This document shows, piece after piece, positions 17,674-26,303 of a stretch of DNA of 64,000 nt. Where the stretch lies: positions 124,001-188,000 of the forward strand of contig JAIYAC010000021.1 in assembly GCA_027489245.1 (NCBI GenBank), read 5' to 3'. Positions within the stretch are counted from its first letter, which is position 1. Every line of letters starts with the position of its first letter. Both the position numbers and the translations under genes were made by a program. A model generated the notes under the pieces. It saw only the letters and a program-made list of their open reading frames with translations. It made no database searches and was not told the DNA's origin. The stretch comes from Neisseriaceae bacterium (GTDB lineage Bacteria; Pseudomonadota; Gammaproteobacteria; Burkholderiales; Chromobacteriaceae).

Positions 17674-18158
17674 GCGCCCAGCCCGAACAGGCGGCGCCGG
17701 CTCAGATCCGGCCCGGCCGGTGCTGCCGGCGGCGGTGGCGGTGGTACTTCGAACAGCAGGCGCAGCACTTCGCGCGCGGTGTCGCGTGCGCTGTCGTGGT
17801 CGGCAAACTGCGGCAGCGGTGAAAACAGCGAGCACATCAGGTAGGGGCCAATGGCGGCTTCATGGCCGGGGATAAAGGGCATGGCGCCTTCCGGCAGCAC
17901 CACCAGGACTTCTTCGCCGGGCTGGCTGGCGGGTAGCGGGGCGTCGCCGGGCAAGATCATCAGGTTGATGAACCACGGGGTAATAAGGGTGCCGACCCAC
18001 CAGCCCTGATACCGGCGAAAGCCCTCGGCCTGCACACGGATGGCCGGGTTCAGGATGGGGATGCCCTGCATGCGCGTGGCGTGTATCAGGCCGTAGACCG
18101 CCTCCAGCTCGAAGCTGGGGTCGTGCGGCCAACCTTGCCGCTGGGCCGGGGCATTCAC
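17670..18158 (-). CDS. hupJ: HupJ/HoxT/HybE-family hydrogenase assembly protein
   Basis: 162 residues from a GTG start that overlaps the rubredoxin stop (GTGA). The family core is clear: ILNPAIRVQAEGFRRYQGWWVGTLITPWFINLMILPG, then a segment around FIPGHEAAIGPYLMCSLFSPLPQFAD, then a Pro-rich tail (PPPPPPAAPAGP) ending in LSRRRLFGLGA. It helps assemble the small subunit or its Fe-S clusters in oxygen-tolerant hydrogenases. An alternative in-frame ATG lies 36 bases upstream inside hupI; the GTG fits the tight spacing of the operon better. Exact repeated-word copy at 18124. Confidence 0.85.
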   Translation of the reverse strand: MNAPAQRQGWPHDPSFELEAVYGLIHATRMQGIPILNPAIRVQAEGFRRYQGWWVGTLITPWFINLMILPGDAPLPASQPGEEVLVVLPEGAMPFIPGHEAAIGPYLMCSLFSPLPQFADHDSARDTAREVLRLLFEVPPPPPPAAPAGPDLSRRRLFGLGA

Positions 18159-18367
18159 GGCAGCACCATGAACTGGCTGTGCGCGCCGTCGCACACCGGG
18201 CAGCGCCAGTGCTCGGGCAGCGCGCTAAACGGGGTGCCGGGTGCAATTTGCCATACCGCGTCGCCCTCGGCCGGATCGTATACCCACCAGCAGATCTTGC
18301 ATTCCAGCCGTGCGTCGTCGGCCAGGCGGTCTTCGTGGCCCAGAAAGCTGCCTTCAAAGGTGTTCAT
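18155..18367 (-). CDS. hupI: Rubredoxin for hydrogenase assembly
   Basis: 70 residues, start MNTFEGSFLGHED. It is a rubredoxin with CKICWWVYDP and CPVCDGAHSQF supplying the four cysteine ligands of one iron. HoxR, its Ralstonia equivalent, protects Fe-S cluster assembly of the oxygen-tolerant hydrogenase under high O2. It is ATGA-coupled to hupH and overlaps hupJ. An in-frame reading extends far upstream inside hupH and is not the gene. Confidence 0.93.
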   Translation of the reverse strand: MNTFEGSFLGHEDRLADDARLECKICWWVYDPAEGDAVWQIAPGTPFSALPEHWRCPVCDGAHSQFMVLP

Positions 18368-19254
18368 GCGGGTTGCTCCAGACGAAGCCAGTCCAGCGCT
18401 TCTTGCAGGCGCTCGATGGCATCGGCGATGTCGTCGTCGGCGGCCAGGGCGACTTCTGGCATGCGGGTGATTTCCAGCGTGTCCAGCAGGATGGCGTTCA
18501 TGCCGTTGAAGTACTGCACCCGCCATACGTTTTGCAGGCGGGTGGCCATGACGCGGCATTTGCCGTAGCCGCGCGAGAACACGCCGCTGTTGCCGCCACC
18601 CAGGTTGGCATCGATATAGGCCATGTCTTCGGGCGTCATCGGCAGCAGGCTGAAGTTGATCACGTGGTCTTCGTCGCCGTCCTGATAGGCGGCCACGCGC
18701 TCGGCGATTTCGGCCAGCACGGCCGGGGCGTTCATCAGTGCCACACCTGCCGGGTCGAACGGCGTCAGCTCGCGGCTGCCAAAGGCACGTGCCTGCTGCC
18801 ACACGGCGGCGGGGATGGCACAGGCTTCGATACGGTCGGCCAAGGGTTGGCCGCTGGCGTCCAGCTCCAGCACGCGCCACACGCCGGCAAAGACGGATTC
18901 TTGTATCTGTAGCTCGTGGCCGTTGGTGCAGCGCACGCGGGCGCTGACTTCACCTTCGCCCAGCAGCTGGCTGATCAGCGTGCGCTCGTCGCGGCCCAGG
19001 CTGTTCAGCAGCAGCGACGGGTAGGGCTCGCTGCTGCCATCCCAGGCTTGCATGCGCTGGATCAGCTCGGCTACCAGCGCCTTGGCGTCTTCCAGGTGGG
19101 CGGTTTCTTCGGCGGTGGGCAGGTACGGCATGTCGAAGCCGTCCAGCTCGCGCGGCAGCGGCATGTAGTTCAGGTCGGGGTCGACCGGCTGGGAGCCGGG
19201 GCCGATGCCGACGACCGGAATGGGAAAGGCCTTGGGCAGGATAAAGGTGCTCAT
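18364..19254 (-). CDS. hupH: HupH/HoxQ hydrogenase small-subunit maturation protein
   Basis: 296 residues. The HupH family is recognised from the N terminus (FPIPVVGIGPGSQP, LPRELDGFDMPYLP) and the C-terminal half (INFSLLPMTPEDMAYIDANLGGG, FSRGYGKCRVMATRLQNVWRVQYFN). These proteins act with HupG as chaperones for the small subunit. It is coupled to hupG and hupI by ATGA overlaps. Confidence 0.93.
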   Translation of the reverse strand: MSTFILPKAFPIPVVGIGPGSQPVDPDLNYMPLPRELDGFDMPYLPTAEETAHLEDAKALVAELIQRMQAWDGSSEPYPSLLLNSLGRDERTLISQLLGEGEVSARVRCTNGHELQIQESVFAGVWRVLELDASGQPLADRIEACAIPAAVWQQARAFGSRELTPFDPAGVALMNAPAVLAEIAERVAAYQDGDEDHVINFSLLPMTPEDMAYIDANLGGGNSGVFSRGYGKCRVMATRLQNVWRVQYFNGMNAILLDTLEITRMPEVALAADDDIADAIERLQEALDWLRLEQPA

Positions 19255-19697
19255 TGGCAGGCTCCGCTGGTGTGGCTGGTGACAGGAATGCCTACCGAGG
19301 GCGGGCGGCGTACCGGCGCGGCCAGTAGCTCGGCAAAGCGGTGTACCACGTCTGGCCAGTCCATCAGCCCGACGATCACGCCGGTGTAGCCGCCGTCACG
19401 CAGGAAGACCAGCGCCGGGTATTTCAGTACGCCAAAGCGGCTGGCCAGCGTGCGGCTGGCGGCCGGGTTGGCCCAGCAGATGTGCGGCGCGCTGCCGGGC
19501 AGGCTTTTGAGTACCTCGGGCACGATGATGGCGTTGTCGGCGACTTCGGGGTGCTGGTGCGGGTCGGCATTCAGCATCAGCACCAGCTGCGGGTGGGCGG
19601 CGGCCAGCGTATCCAGGTTGGCCGCATCGGTTTCGCTGTAGCCCAGCGCGGCAAGGCGGCTGGCGACGGTGTCGAAGGTGGGGATATACGATTGCAT
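19251..19697 (-). CDS. hupG: HupG/HoxO/HyaE thioredoxin-like hydrogenase chaperone
   Basis: 148 residues. It has a thioredoxin-like fold without the CxxC pair, as in HyaE/HoxO (LVLMLNADPHQHPEVADNAIIVPEVLK, FGVLKYPALVFLRDGGYTGVIVGLMDW). The family binds the Tat signal and holds back export of the hydrogenase small subunit until it is mature. It starts 19 bases after hupF. An exact repeated-word copy at 19615 encodes Ala-Ala-Asn-Leu. Confidence 0.9.
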   Translation of the reverse strand: MQSYIPTFDTVASRLAALGYSETDAANLDTLAAAHPQLVLMLNADPHQHPEVADNAIIVPEVLKSLPGSAPHICWANPAASRTLASRFGVLKYPALVFLRDGGYTGVIVGLMDWPDVVHRFAELLAAPVRRPPSVGIPVTSHTSGACQ

Positions 19698-19716
19698 GGT
19701 GGGTGGCCTTGCGTTG

Positions 19717-20043
19717 TCAGCTAGATGGGGTGGTGGGTGTCAGCAGTGCCTGCAGATGTGGCGGCAGCTGCGGCTCGCGTTGGTGCAGGTCGGCAAAGTG
19801 CTGTTCTGGCTGGTAATGGCCGGCCAATGCGGCTTCCAGTGCGGCGATGGCGGCCAGAATGTCGGCAGCGCGGGTGTCGTCCAGCAGCTCGCGCGCGGCG
19901 CCGGTGAACACCAGCAGCCACTGGCCGGCCGCTACCTCGCCCAGCAGGCGGGTATCGATGTCGACCAGGCTGCCGTCGCGGTCGCGGCAGCGGGCGCTAA
20001 ACCAGCCGGGGCTGACCACTTGCATCGGGGTGCCCATGCACAT
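19717..20043 (-). CDS. hupF: HupF/HoxL HypC-like chaperone
   Basis: 108 residues beginning [10 protein letters not shown], with the HypC-type N-terminal Cys2 and the GEVAAGQWLLVFTGAARELLD core. HupF proteins stabilise the large subunit during maturation when O2 is present. The start overlaps the hupD stop (TGATG). A C-terminal extension of about 30 residues separates it from HypC. Confidence 0.92.
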   Translation of the reverse strand: MCMGTPMQVVSPGWFSARCRDRDGSLVDIDTRLLGEVAAGQWLLVFTGAARELLDDTRAADILAAIAALEAALAGHYQPEQHFADLHQREPQLPPHLQALLTPTTPSS

Positions 20044-20660
20044 CAGCGCGGCTCCCCGTCAAACAGCACGCGGGCGTCGCCCACACGGCAGGCGCTGTCG
20101 GCGGCCGGGCGTTCTGCCTCGTAGCGGGTGATATCCAGGCTGCCGTGGTTTAGCCGGCTGCCGTCGTCCGGGCGCGCGCTGGCTTGTACGCCCCATGCGG
20201 CCAACGTTTGTACCGCCATGTCCAGCGCGGCGGGCAGCTGGGCGCGTACGGCGGGCGACAGGCTGCCGCCGTAGTCTTCCAGCTCTACCGGCTGTACGCC
20301 GATGAGGGTGATGGCCGTGGGCAGGGCGCTTTTCAGGTCAGCCAGGGCCAGCACTTCGGAAAAACCGGTCTGGTGCAGGCTCATTTTCTTGGCGGTGAGG
20401 TAGGCGGGCACGGCATCGTCGTGGTAGGCGCGCAGGGTGCCAGGCGGCAGACCAAAGTCGATGGCGTCCAGAATCAGTAGGTGGCCGGCGGCTTCGACAT
20501 AGGGCAGCAGCAGCAGGCCCTGGGTGCCGCCGTCGATGACTTCTACGTGGGCGGGCAGGTCGTAGCGGGCGTACAGCGCTTCGGCGCAGCGTACGCCAAA
20601 GCCTTCATCTGCCCATAAGAGGTTGCCCAGCCCCAGTACCACGATATGCGGCGTTGACAT
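20043..20660 (-). CDS. hupD: Hydrogenase maturation endopeptidase
   Basis: 205 residues. It is the nickel-dependent protease that trims the C-terminal tail of HupL. Motifs: [17 protein letters not shown] with metal ligand Glu near residue 19, DGGTQG and [10 protein letters not shown] with the second ligand Asp, and a later His (SLHQTGFSE). It is the first gene of the 17-gene maturation and sensor operon and lies just downstream of a sigma-54-like element. The last 40 residues are less conserved. Confidence 0.94.
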   Translation of the reverse strand: MSTPHIVVLGLGNLLWADEGFGVRCAEALYARYDLPAHVEVIDGGTQGLLLLPYVEAAGHLLILDAIDFGLPPGTLRAYHDDAVPAYLTAKKMSLHQTGFSEVLALADLKSALPTAITLIGVQPVELEDYGGSLSPAVRAQLPAALDMAVQTLAAWGVQASARPDDGSRLNHGSLDITRYEAERPAADSACRVGDARVLFDGEPR

Positions 20661-20697
20661 GGTGTGTGTTCCGGCCTGTTACAGAGGCCGTTACATA

Positions 20698-20714
20698 TAC
20701 AAAGTGCGTGCCAG
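20698..20714 (-). promoter_or_regulatory. Sigma-54-like promoter of the hupD-to-hoxJ operon
   Basis: On the minus strand CTGGCACGCACTTTGTA has GG and GT 10 bases apart, almost the same as the hupS element. The predicted start is about 25 bases before hupD. If used, HoxA drives its own gene, a positive loop. Confidence 0.65.
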
Positions 20715-20856
20715 CTTTGTGTTTATGCTGCTGCGTGGCAAGTGGCTGATTTTTATGGTGTTGTGTGGGGGCAGCTGGTGCGGGAGGTATTGGGGTGAAA
20801 GGTTGGTTTTCGTTTTGGCAAGTACGTGTGGAAAGAAGGTTTTCGCTGCGGGCGGC

Positions 20857-21627
20857 CTAACGGTAGCGTGCGGTGAGCCGCTGTACCCAGCCACGCTGTT
20901 GCAGCTGGCGAAAGCTGGCCTGGTAGCGCGCTACCTGAGTGGCGGCGGTGCCGGGGCTAAAAGCGATATACAGCGGCTGCGACAGCCCGGGTAGCGTAAA
21001 AGCAGCTTGCAGCTGGCGGCTGTCCAGCCCGGCCTGGGCGCTGCGGTAGCGCAGCACTACCTGGTTGGAAAACGGCAGCAGGTCGATACGGCGGGCAAAC
21101 AGCTTGCGGATATTGCTCAGGTCGTCGCTGCTTTCCTGCAGGTTCTGGCCCAGCACAAAGCCCTGTTGCAGCAGGTATTGCATTTTGACATCGCCCGCGG
21201 TGGCGCCTAGCTGCCAGACGCGTGCTTCGTCCAGGTTGCGGGCGCTGACTTCCTGACGCGCGGCCAGGCGCCAGACAGTGACGTCATTGGGGGCGATTTC
21301 ACCTACCCAGCCAAAGTGCGCTTCGCGTTGCGGCGTACGTGCCAGGCAGAAAATCATCAGGCCGGGCGTGGTTTCGGCCATCTGGTAGGCGCGTGCCCAG
21401 GGCAGAAAGCGGATGTCCAGGGTGTCGCCGTTTTGCCGTGCCAGCTGGCGTGCGGTTTCCAGGGCAATACCCCACGGCTGCGGGCTGGCACTCTGGAACG
21501 GTGGAAACTCGGTGGTCACTGCCGTGATGGTGGCCGCACAGGCAGGGGCACAAAGTAGCAGGGGGAGCAGGCGGCTGGGCACGGTAGGCTGGTGGGCTGG
21601 TGGGCTGGGGAGTGAACGAGGTGTCAT
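20857..21627 (-). CDS. Periplasmic substrate-binding protein, family 3-like (orphan)
   Basis: 256 residues. The N-terminal signal (RLLPLLLCAPACAA) is followed by a fold like the solute-binding family 3 (ITAVTTEFPPFQSASPQPWGIALETARQLARQNG, FLPWARAYQMAETTPGLMIFCLARTPQREA). No permease or ATPase gene is adjacent, so it may act alone as a ligand sensor or for a transporter elsewhere. The ligand cannot be told from the sequence. It reads toward the hydrogenase operon but is separated from it by 196 bases that contain the hupD promoter. Confidence 0.75.
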   Translation of the reverse strand: MTPRSLPSPPAHQPTVPSRLLPLLLCAPACAATITAVTTEFPPFQSASPQPWGIALETARQLARQNGDTLDIRFLPWARAYQMAETTPGLMIFCLARTPQREAHFGWVGEIAPNDVTVWRLAARQEVSARNLDEARVWQLGATAGDVKMQYLLQQGFVLGQNLQESSDDLSNIRKLFARRIDLLPFSNQVVLRYRSAQAGLDSRQLQAAFTLPGLSQPLYIAFSPGTAATQVARYQASFRQLQQRGWVQRLTARYR

Positions 21628-21807
21628 GACTCTAGCGTGCCATGACTGCGTCGTTAAGTGCTTTTGTGCTGCTGGCAGAAAATTTATTGAAATTTGCGTA
21701 CACGTGGTGTTTTACGCTGCATTTGTCGCGTTATCCTGATGGACTATTTATTGCTCTGGGTTAAACGCCACCCTAAGCTGTAGTACCGGCATTGTGGTGT
21801 CCACATC

Positions 21808-22458
21808 ATGAATATCCCTGTACTGCAAGCCTTGTCCCTGCTGCACCGCTGCAGCACCGTCGCGCTGGGCACCCATTCTCTGGCGGTGCCGGGCTACCCC
21901 TTTGTCACCGTGTTGCCTTTTGCCCCCGGGCCGGATCACAGCCCGTGGCTATTGATGAGCAGCCTGGCCGAGCACAGCCGCAACGCCGCGGCAGACCCCC
22001 GTGTCAGCCTGCTGCTACAGGCCCCTGCTGACGATGTACTGCAGCAAGCCCGCATGACGCTGGTGGGCGAGCTGCAGCAAGCAACGCCAGACGCCGACCT
22101 ACAGGCTCGCCTGCTGCGCTATTGCCCCGAGTTCGAGCAGTATCTGGCGCTGGGGGATTTCAGTTTTTACCGGCTGTCTTTACGTGCGCTGCGCTTTATT
22201 GGCGGCTTTGGCCACATGGGCTGGGTGCAGGCCACCGCCTGGCAGGCCATACCGCAGCTGGACCTGGTGGCAGAGGCGGCCATGCTGCCCGCACTCGCCA
22301 CACCGGGGGGGCAGGTGAGCGTACTGGGGGCTGATTGCCATGGTGTGGACTACCGCATACATGGCCTGCGGCAGCGGCTGGATTTTGGCGAAGCGGTGCC
22401 GGCCGGGCAGCTGCTGGCACGAACCCGTGCCGCCTTGGCCGCAGGCGAGTTGCGCTAA
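21808..22458 (+). CDS. HugZ-like / pyridoxamine-phosphate-oxidase-fold protein
   Basis: 216 residues. It resembles the split-barrel FMN-binding proteins of the HugZ/PNPOx-like group: LHRCSTVALGTHSLAVPGYPFVTVLPFAP, then LMSSLAEHSRNAAADPRVSLLL, then LRALRFIGGFGHMGWVQATAW. The last is the heme-utilisation type C-terminal part. Family members bind flavin or heme; activity is not certain here. No strong ribosome site precedes the ATG. It stands alone, upstream of the signalling cassette and separated from it by 112 bases. Confidence 0.75.
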   Translation: MNIPVLQALSLLHRCSTVALGTHSLAVPGYPFVTVLPFAPGPDHSPWLLMSSLAEHSRNAAADPRVSLLLQAPADDVLQQARMTLVGELQQATPDADLQARLLRYCPEFEQYLALGDFSFYRLSLRALRFIGGFGHMGWVQATAWQAIPQLDLVAEAAMLPALATPGGQVSVLGADCHGVDYRIHGLRQRLDFGEAVPAGQLLARTRAALAAGELR

Positions 22459-22570
22459 TGTTACAGAGGCGGGCGCTAAGGTAGTGGGCGCAGGGTAAAT
22501 ACGGCATACTAAAATGTAGTTTAAGATTTATCGGTTCATTTAAAACAATAAGCCATAAAATGAGGTGACT

Positions 22571-24667
22571 ATGAGCCAGAAAATCAGGCTGGATCGCTGG
22601 TTTTGGCAGTCTTTCCTGCGCACGGCACTGATTCCCCTGCTGGTGATCGAGTTAGGGTTCTTGCTGATCTACTGGGTGAGCGCCCAGATGATCTACCTGG
22701 ATAACAGCCGCACGGTAGGCGATATCTCCAAGGCCCTGATGCCGCGAGAAGTGCAGGCCGAGGCACGCGCGCTGTCCGAGCGCCTGAACGCGGTGTCTGG
22801 CATCACCGGCTTGTTTGCCCGCCAGACAGGGCGAGCCCTGCAAACACCCTACACCCCCAATGCCGATGAGCAGGCACGCTACCAGCGCACACCAGACGGC
22901 GCGCTGATTACCACCCGCGACAATGGCGGTGCTGCGGCTTACTACAGCGGCATCGTGCCGCTGGGCCCGCAGCAGCAGCAAACCATCCACCGCAGCGTGC
23001 AGCTGGACCCCATCCTGAAAGACGTAAAAGCGGCCAACCCGCTGATCGCGCAGGTTTACCTGAATACCAAAGATTCCTACAACCGCATCTACCCCTACTT
23101 TGATGTGAAAGGCCAGTACCCGGCCAAGATGGACATCCCGTCGTACAACTTTTATTACGAAGCCGACGCCAAACATAACCCGGCACGCAAACCGGTATGG
23201 ACCGATGCCTACCTGGACCCCGCAGGGCAGGGCTGGATGGTGTCGTCCATTGCCCCGGTATGGCAGGGCGATACCCTGCAGGGGGTGGTGGGCATAGACA
23301 TTACCCTGCAAACCGTGGTGGACGAGCTACTGGCGCTCGACCTGCCCTGGGGCGCCTACGTGATGCTGATCGGGCGCGATGGCACCATCCTGGCGCTGCC
23401 GCCACAAGGCGAGCACGACTGGGGGCTGCAAGAGCTGGGCAAGCACAGCTATACCGAGGCCATTCGCCAGAACGTGTTCAAACCCGAGAAATACCGTATC
23501 GACCTGCACCCGGCAGGCAAAAAGCTGGCGGCTTTGATCCAGCAGAGCGCTTCGGGCATCACCATGGCACCGCTGCAACACGGCCAGCGCGAAGTGGTAG
23601 CGTGGTCGCGCGTAGCCGGCCCCAACTGGACCATGCTGATGGTGGCCGAAGAGCCGGTTATCCTGGCCGAGGCGCAGCGCCTGCACCAGCGTATGACCAC
23701 CGTCGGCTGGTTCATGCTGGCAGGCCTGCTGGCGTTTTACGCCATATTTTTCGTGCTGCTGGCGCGCCGTGCACGCCAGATGAGCCAGCGCGTAGTCGCG
23801 CCGCTAGCCAGCTTCCAGCAGGCCGTCGAGCAGATCGGTGCCGGGCACTACCGCACCGCCATTGCCCAGCAGCCCATTGCCGAGCTGGATGCCCTGGGCC
23901 AGCACATAGGCCAGATGGCTCAGCGGCTGGAGCAAGCCTCCGGCGTGGAGGAGCAAGCCCGCCAGCAAATGGCCAGGGCCCTGGCAACCGAAAAGCAGAT
24001 CAACCAGCAACAACAGCATTTCATCGAGGTGCTATCGCACGAAGTGCGTACGCCACTGGCACAGATAGACTCGGTCGCCCAGGCGCTGCAGCGCCGTGGC
24101 AGCAGTACCGACGCCGACACGCTGAAAGCCCGACTGGGGCTGATCCGTGATGCCGGCGAGCGACTGGGCGCCATGCTGGATCGCAGCTTGCTGGCGCTAC
24201 TGCCGGTAAGCGACAGCCACGCCCCCCGGGTGCCGGTGGCTTTGCCGGCCCTGCTCGATAGCCTGGTGGCAGATGGCCTGACCAACCAGCGCATCCAGCG
24301 CCAGCTGGATGCGCCCGTCAGCCCTGCCGTGCCGGAAGCCTTGCTGCGCGCCGTGGTGCAAGAGCTGCTGCACAATGCGGCCAACCATGGCGGCAGTGCC
24401 TTGCGCGTGGCCACCAGCCAGCAAGGCCAGGCGTGGCTGTTGCAAGTGAGTGATGGCGGCCCGGCCCTGCCTGCCGACGAGCTACCGCTGCTATTACAGC
24501 CGTTTTACCGCCGCAGTAGCGACCGCGCCGTCGGCAGCGGCCTGGGGCTGACCATGGTGGCGCGCTTTGTCACCGAAATGGGTGGGCGCCTGCAACTGGA
24601 CAGCGCAGAAGGCGAAGGGCTGATCGTGTCCGTCTACCTGCCATTGACGGAGCCTGACCATGTCTGA
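22571..24667 (+). CDS. Membrane sensor histidine kinase with periplasmic Cache-like domain
   Basis: 698 residues; start chosen at MSQKIRLDRW because GAGGTG lies 4 bases before it. TM1 spans about 14-40 and TM2 about 378-399 (WFMLAGLLAFYAIFFVLL). The periplasmic part between them resembles a double Cache sensor (AYYSGIVPLG, PVWTDAYLDPAGQGWMVSSIAPV, GVVGIDITLQTVVDELL). A HAMP linker, a coiled coil, HisKA with His490 (SHEVRTPL) and an ATPase domain (GSGLGLTM) follow. Its stop overlaps the start of the REC-EAL gene by 8 bases, so this is its likely partner. The ligand is unknown; Cache domains often bind amino or organic acids. Confidence 0.88.
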   Translation: MSQKIRLDRWFWQSFLRTALIPLLVIELGFLLIYWVSAQMIYLDNSRTVGDISKALMPREVQAEARALSERLNAVSGITGLFARQTGRALQTPYTPNADEQARYQRTPDGALITTRDNGGAAAYYSGIVPLGPQQQQTIHRSVQLDPILKDVKAANPLIAQVYLNTKDSYNRIYPYFDVKGQYPAKMDIPSYNFYYEADAKHNPARKPVWTDAYLDPAGQGWMVSSIAPVWQGDTLQGVVGIDITLQTVVDELLALDLPWGAYVMLIGRDGTILALPPQGEHDWGLQELGKHSYTEAIRQNVFKPEKYRIDLHPAGKKLAALIQQSASGITMAPLQHGQREVVAWSRVAGPNWTMLMVAEEPVILAEAQRLHQRMTTVGWFMLAGLLAFYAIFFVLLARRARQMSQRVVAPLASFQQAVEQIGAGHYRTAIAQQPIAELDALGQHIGQMAQRLEQASGVEEQARQQMARALATEKQINQQQQHFIEVLSHEVRTPLAQIDSVAQALQRRGSSTDADTLKARLGLIRDAGERLGAMLDRSLLALLPVSDSHAPRVPVALPALLDSLVADGLTNQRIQRQLDAPVSPAVPEALLRAVVQELLHNAANHGGSALRVATSQQGQAWLLQVSDGGPALPADELPLLLQPFYRRSSDRAVGSGLGLTMVARFVTEMGGRLQLDSAEGEGLIVSVYLPLTEPDHV

Positions 24668-26303
24668 GCAAAGAACCGTACTGTGCGTTGAAGACGACAA
24701 CACCATCCGCATGCTGATCTGCGAGGAGCTGGCCTTTGCCGGCTACCACGTGCTGCAGGCGCGTGATGGTGTCGAAGGGCTGGATATGGTGCGCCAGCAT
24801 AGCCCCGACCTGGTGGTGTGCGATATTTCCATGCCGCGCATGAATGGTTTCGACCTGCTGGAAGCCGTGAACCTGAACGATAACGACCCGGTGCCCTTTA
24901 TCATGCTCACCGCGCTGGGCGACCGGCAGAACCAGATACGCGGTCGCGAGCTGGGCGTGGTGGACTACCTGGTCAAACCGGTGGATTTCGACCTGTTACT
25001 GGCCGCCGTGGCCTCGCGCATCAAGCGCCGCCGCCACTCCGACACCTTTGCCGACGCCAGCGGGCAGTTTCTGAGCCGCCCGCTGCTGCTGGAAAGGCTG
25101 GAAGCCGCCCGGCGTGTGGTGGCACCGGTCAGCGTGGTGCTGGCCAAGATCGACAGCTTTCTGGGTTTGTCCATTCGCCTGGCCCCGCATGAACAACAGC
25201 TGTTGCGCAGCCAGGTATATGGCCAGCTAGCGCAGCTGGCCGAGTCGGGCAAGGTGTTTGGTTGGGCCGACGGCTGCTGGGCGCTGATCGAGCGGGCCGA
25301 CACCCAGGCCAGCGACATACCCGCCAGCATGCAGCGCCATGAAATCATGGTGGGCGGGGTGATGGTGAACTACACCTTCAGCATGTTGCGCATCCAGGTG
25401 GACTGGACCTCGCCCGAGCTGCGGCGGCTCGACGCCAGCGCGCTGGTAGAGGCCTGCGCGCTACACTTGAACTTCATGAGCGCCGGTAATGCGCGGCGCT
25501 TTATTTATCTGGGTGATGCGGACTACCACGCGCTGGAGGCGGCCCGCTACGCCGAGCGTAACCTGGCCGAAGCCATACGCAGTGGCGAGCTGGAGCTGGT
25601 GTTCCAGCCACGGGTAGATATTGCCAGTGGCGGCATCGTGGGGGCCGAGGCGCTACTGCGCTGGCCTGGCTCCGCCATTGGTGCGCTGTCGCCAGGCTTT
25701 TTTGTCCCCGCTGCCGAGCGTATGGGCCTGGCCGCCGAGCTGGACCGCTGGGTGATCAGCCGCATGTTGCAGGCCGTGCGCCAGATGGTACAGCGGGCGC
25801 CCAATACCGTGCTGTCGTTCAATCTGTCCGGGCAAAGCCTGGGCGCCGGTGTGCCCGCTTATCTGAATGACTGCCTGAAAGACGATGCCCAGGGCATTGC
25901 GGCCAACCTGGAAATCGAGGTGACCGAAACCTCCATGGCCCACCTCACACCCGAGGTAGAGCAGGCCATTGCCCGGCTGCGCGAGATGGGCACTAAGCTG
26001 GCCGTAGACGACTTCGGCATGGGCTATGCCTCGCTGGCCTACCTCAAGCGCCTGCGGGCGGAGGTCATCAAGATAGACCGCAGCTTTGTCACCGATATCG
26101 CCCGGCAGGAAATCGACGCCCAGATTGTAGAAGGCCTCATCGGCCTGGCCCGCGCCATGGGCTGCACCGTGGTGGCCGAAGGCGTAGAGACCGCCGTACA
26201 GGCAGAGGCCCTGTTGCACTTGGGCTGCCGCTACGCGCAGGGCTATTATTTCTATAGACCCATGCCACTAGACGAACTCCTTGCCCTGCTGGAGACGCCA
26301 TGA
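24660..26303 (+). CDS. Response regulator with EAL (c-di-GMP phosphodiesterase) domain
   Basis: 547 residues. The receiver domain (1-125) has acidic pocket EDD (11-13), phospho-acceptor Asp55 and Lys near 105 (YLVKPVD). Residues about 150-285 are a linker with no GGDEF motif that I can recognise. The EAL domain (about 295-540) keeps the catalytic set: EALLRW (Glu330), FNLSGQSL, EVTETS, VDDFGMGYAS, KIDRSF and AEGVET. It should therefore hydrolyse c-di-GMP under control of the flanking kinases. It overlaps both neighbours by a few bases. An exact repeated-word copy at 25898 encodes Ala-Ala-Asn-Leu. Confidence 0.9.
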   Translation: MSEQRTVLCVEDDNTIRMLICEELAFAGYHVLQARDGVEGLDMVRQHSPDLVVCDISMPRMNGFDLLEAVNLNDNDPVPFIMLTALGDRQNQIRGRELGVVDYLVKPVDFDLLLAAVASRIKRRRHSDTFADASGQFLSRPLLLERLEAARRVVAPVSVVLAKIDSFLGLSIRLAPHEQQLLRSQVYGQLAQLAESGKVFGWADGCWALIERADTQASDIPASMQRHEIMVGGVMVNYTFSMLRIQVDWTSPELRRLDASALVEACALHLNFMSAGNARRFIYLGDADYHALEAARYAERNLAEAIRSGELELVFQPRVDIASGGIVGAEALLRWPGSAIGALSPGFFVPAAERMGLAAELDRWVISRMLQAVRQMVQRAPNTVLSFNLSGQSLGAGVPAYLNDCLKDDAQGIAANLEIEVTETSMAHLTPEVEQAIARLREMGTKLAVDDFGMGYASLAYLKRLRAEVIKIDRSFVTDIARQEIDAQIVEGLIGLARAMGCTVVAEGVETAVQAEALLHLGCRYAQGYYFYRPMPLDELLALLETP

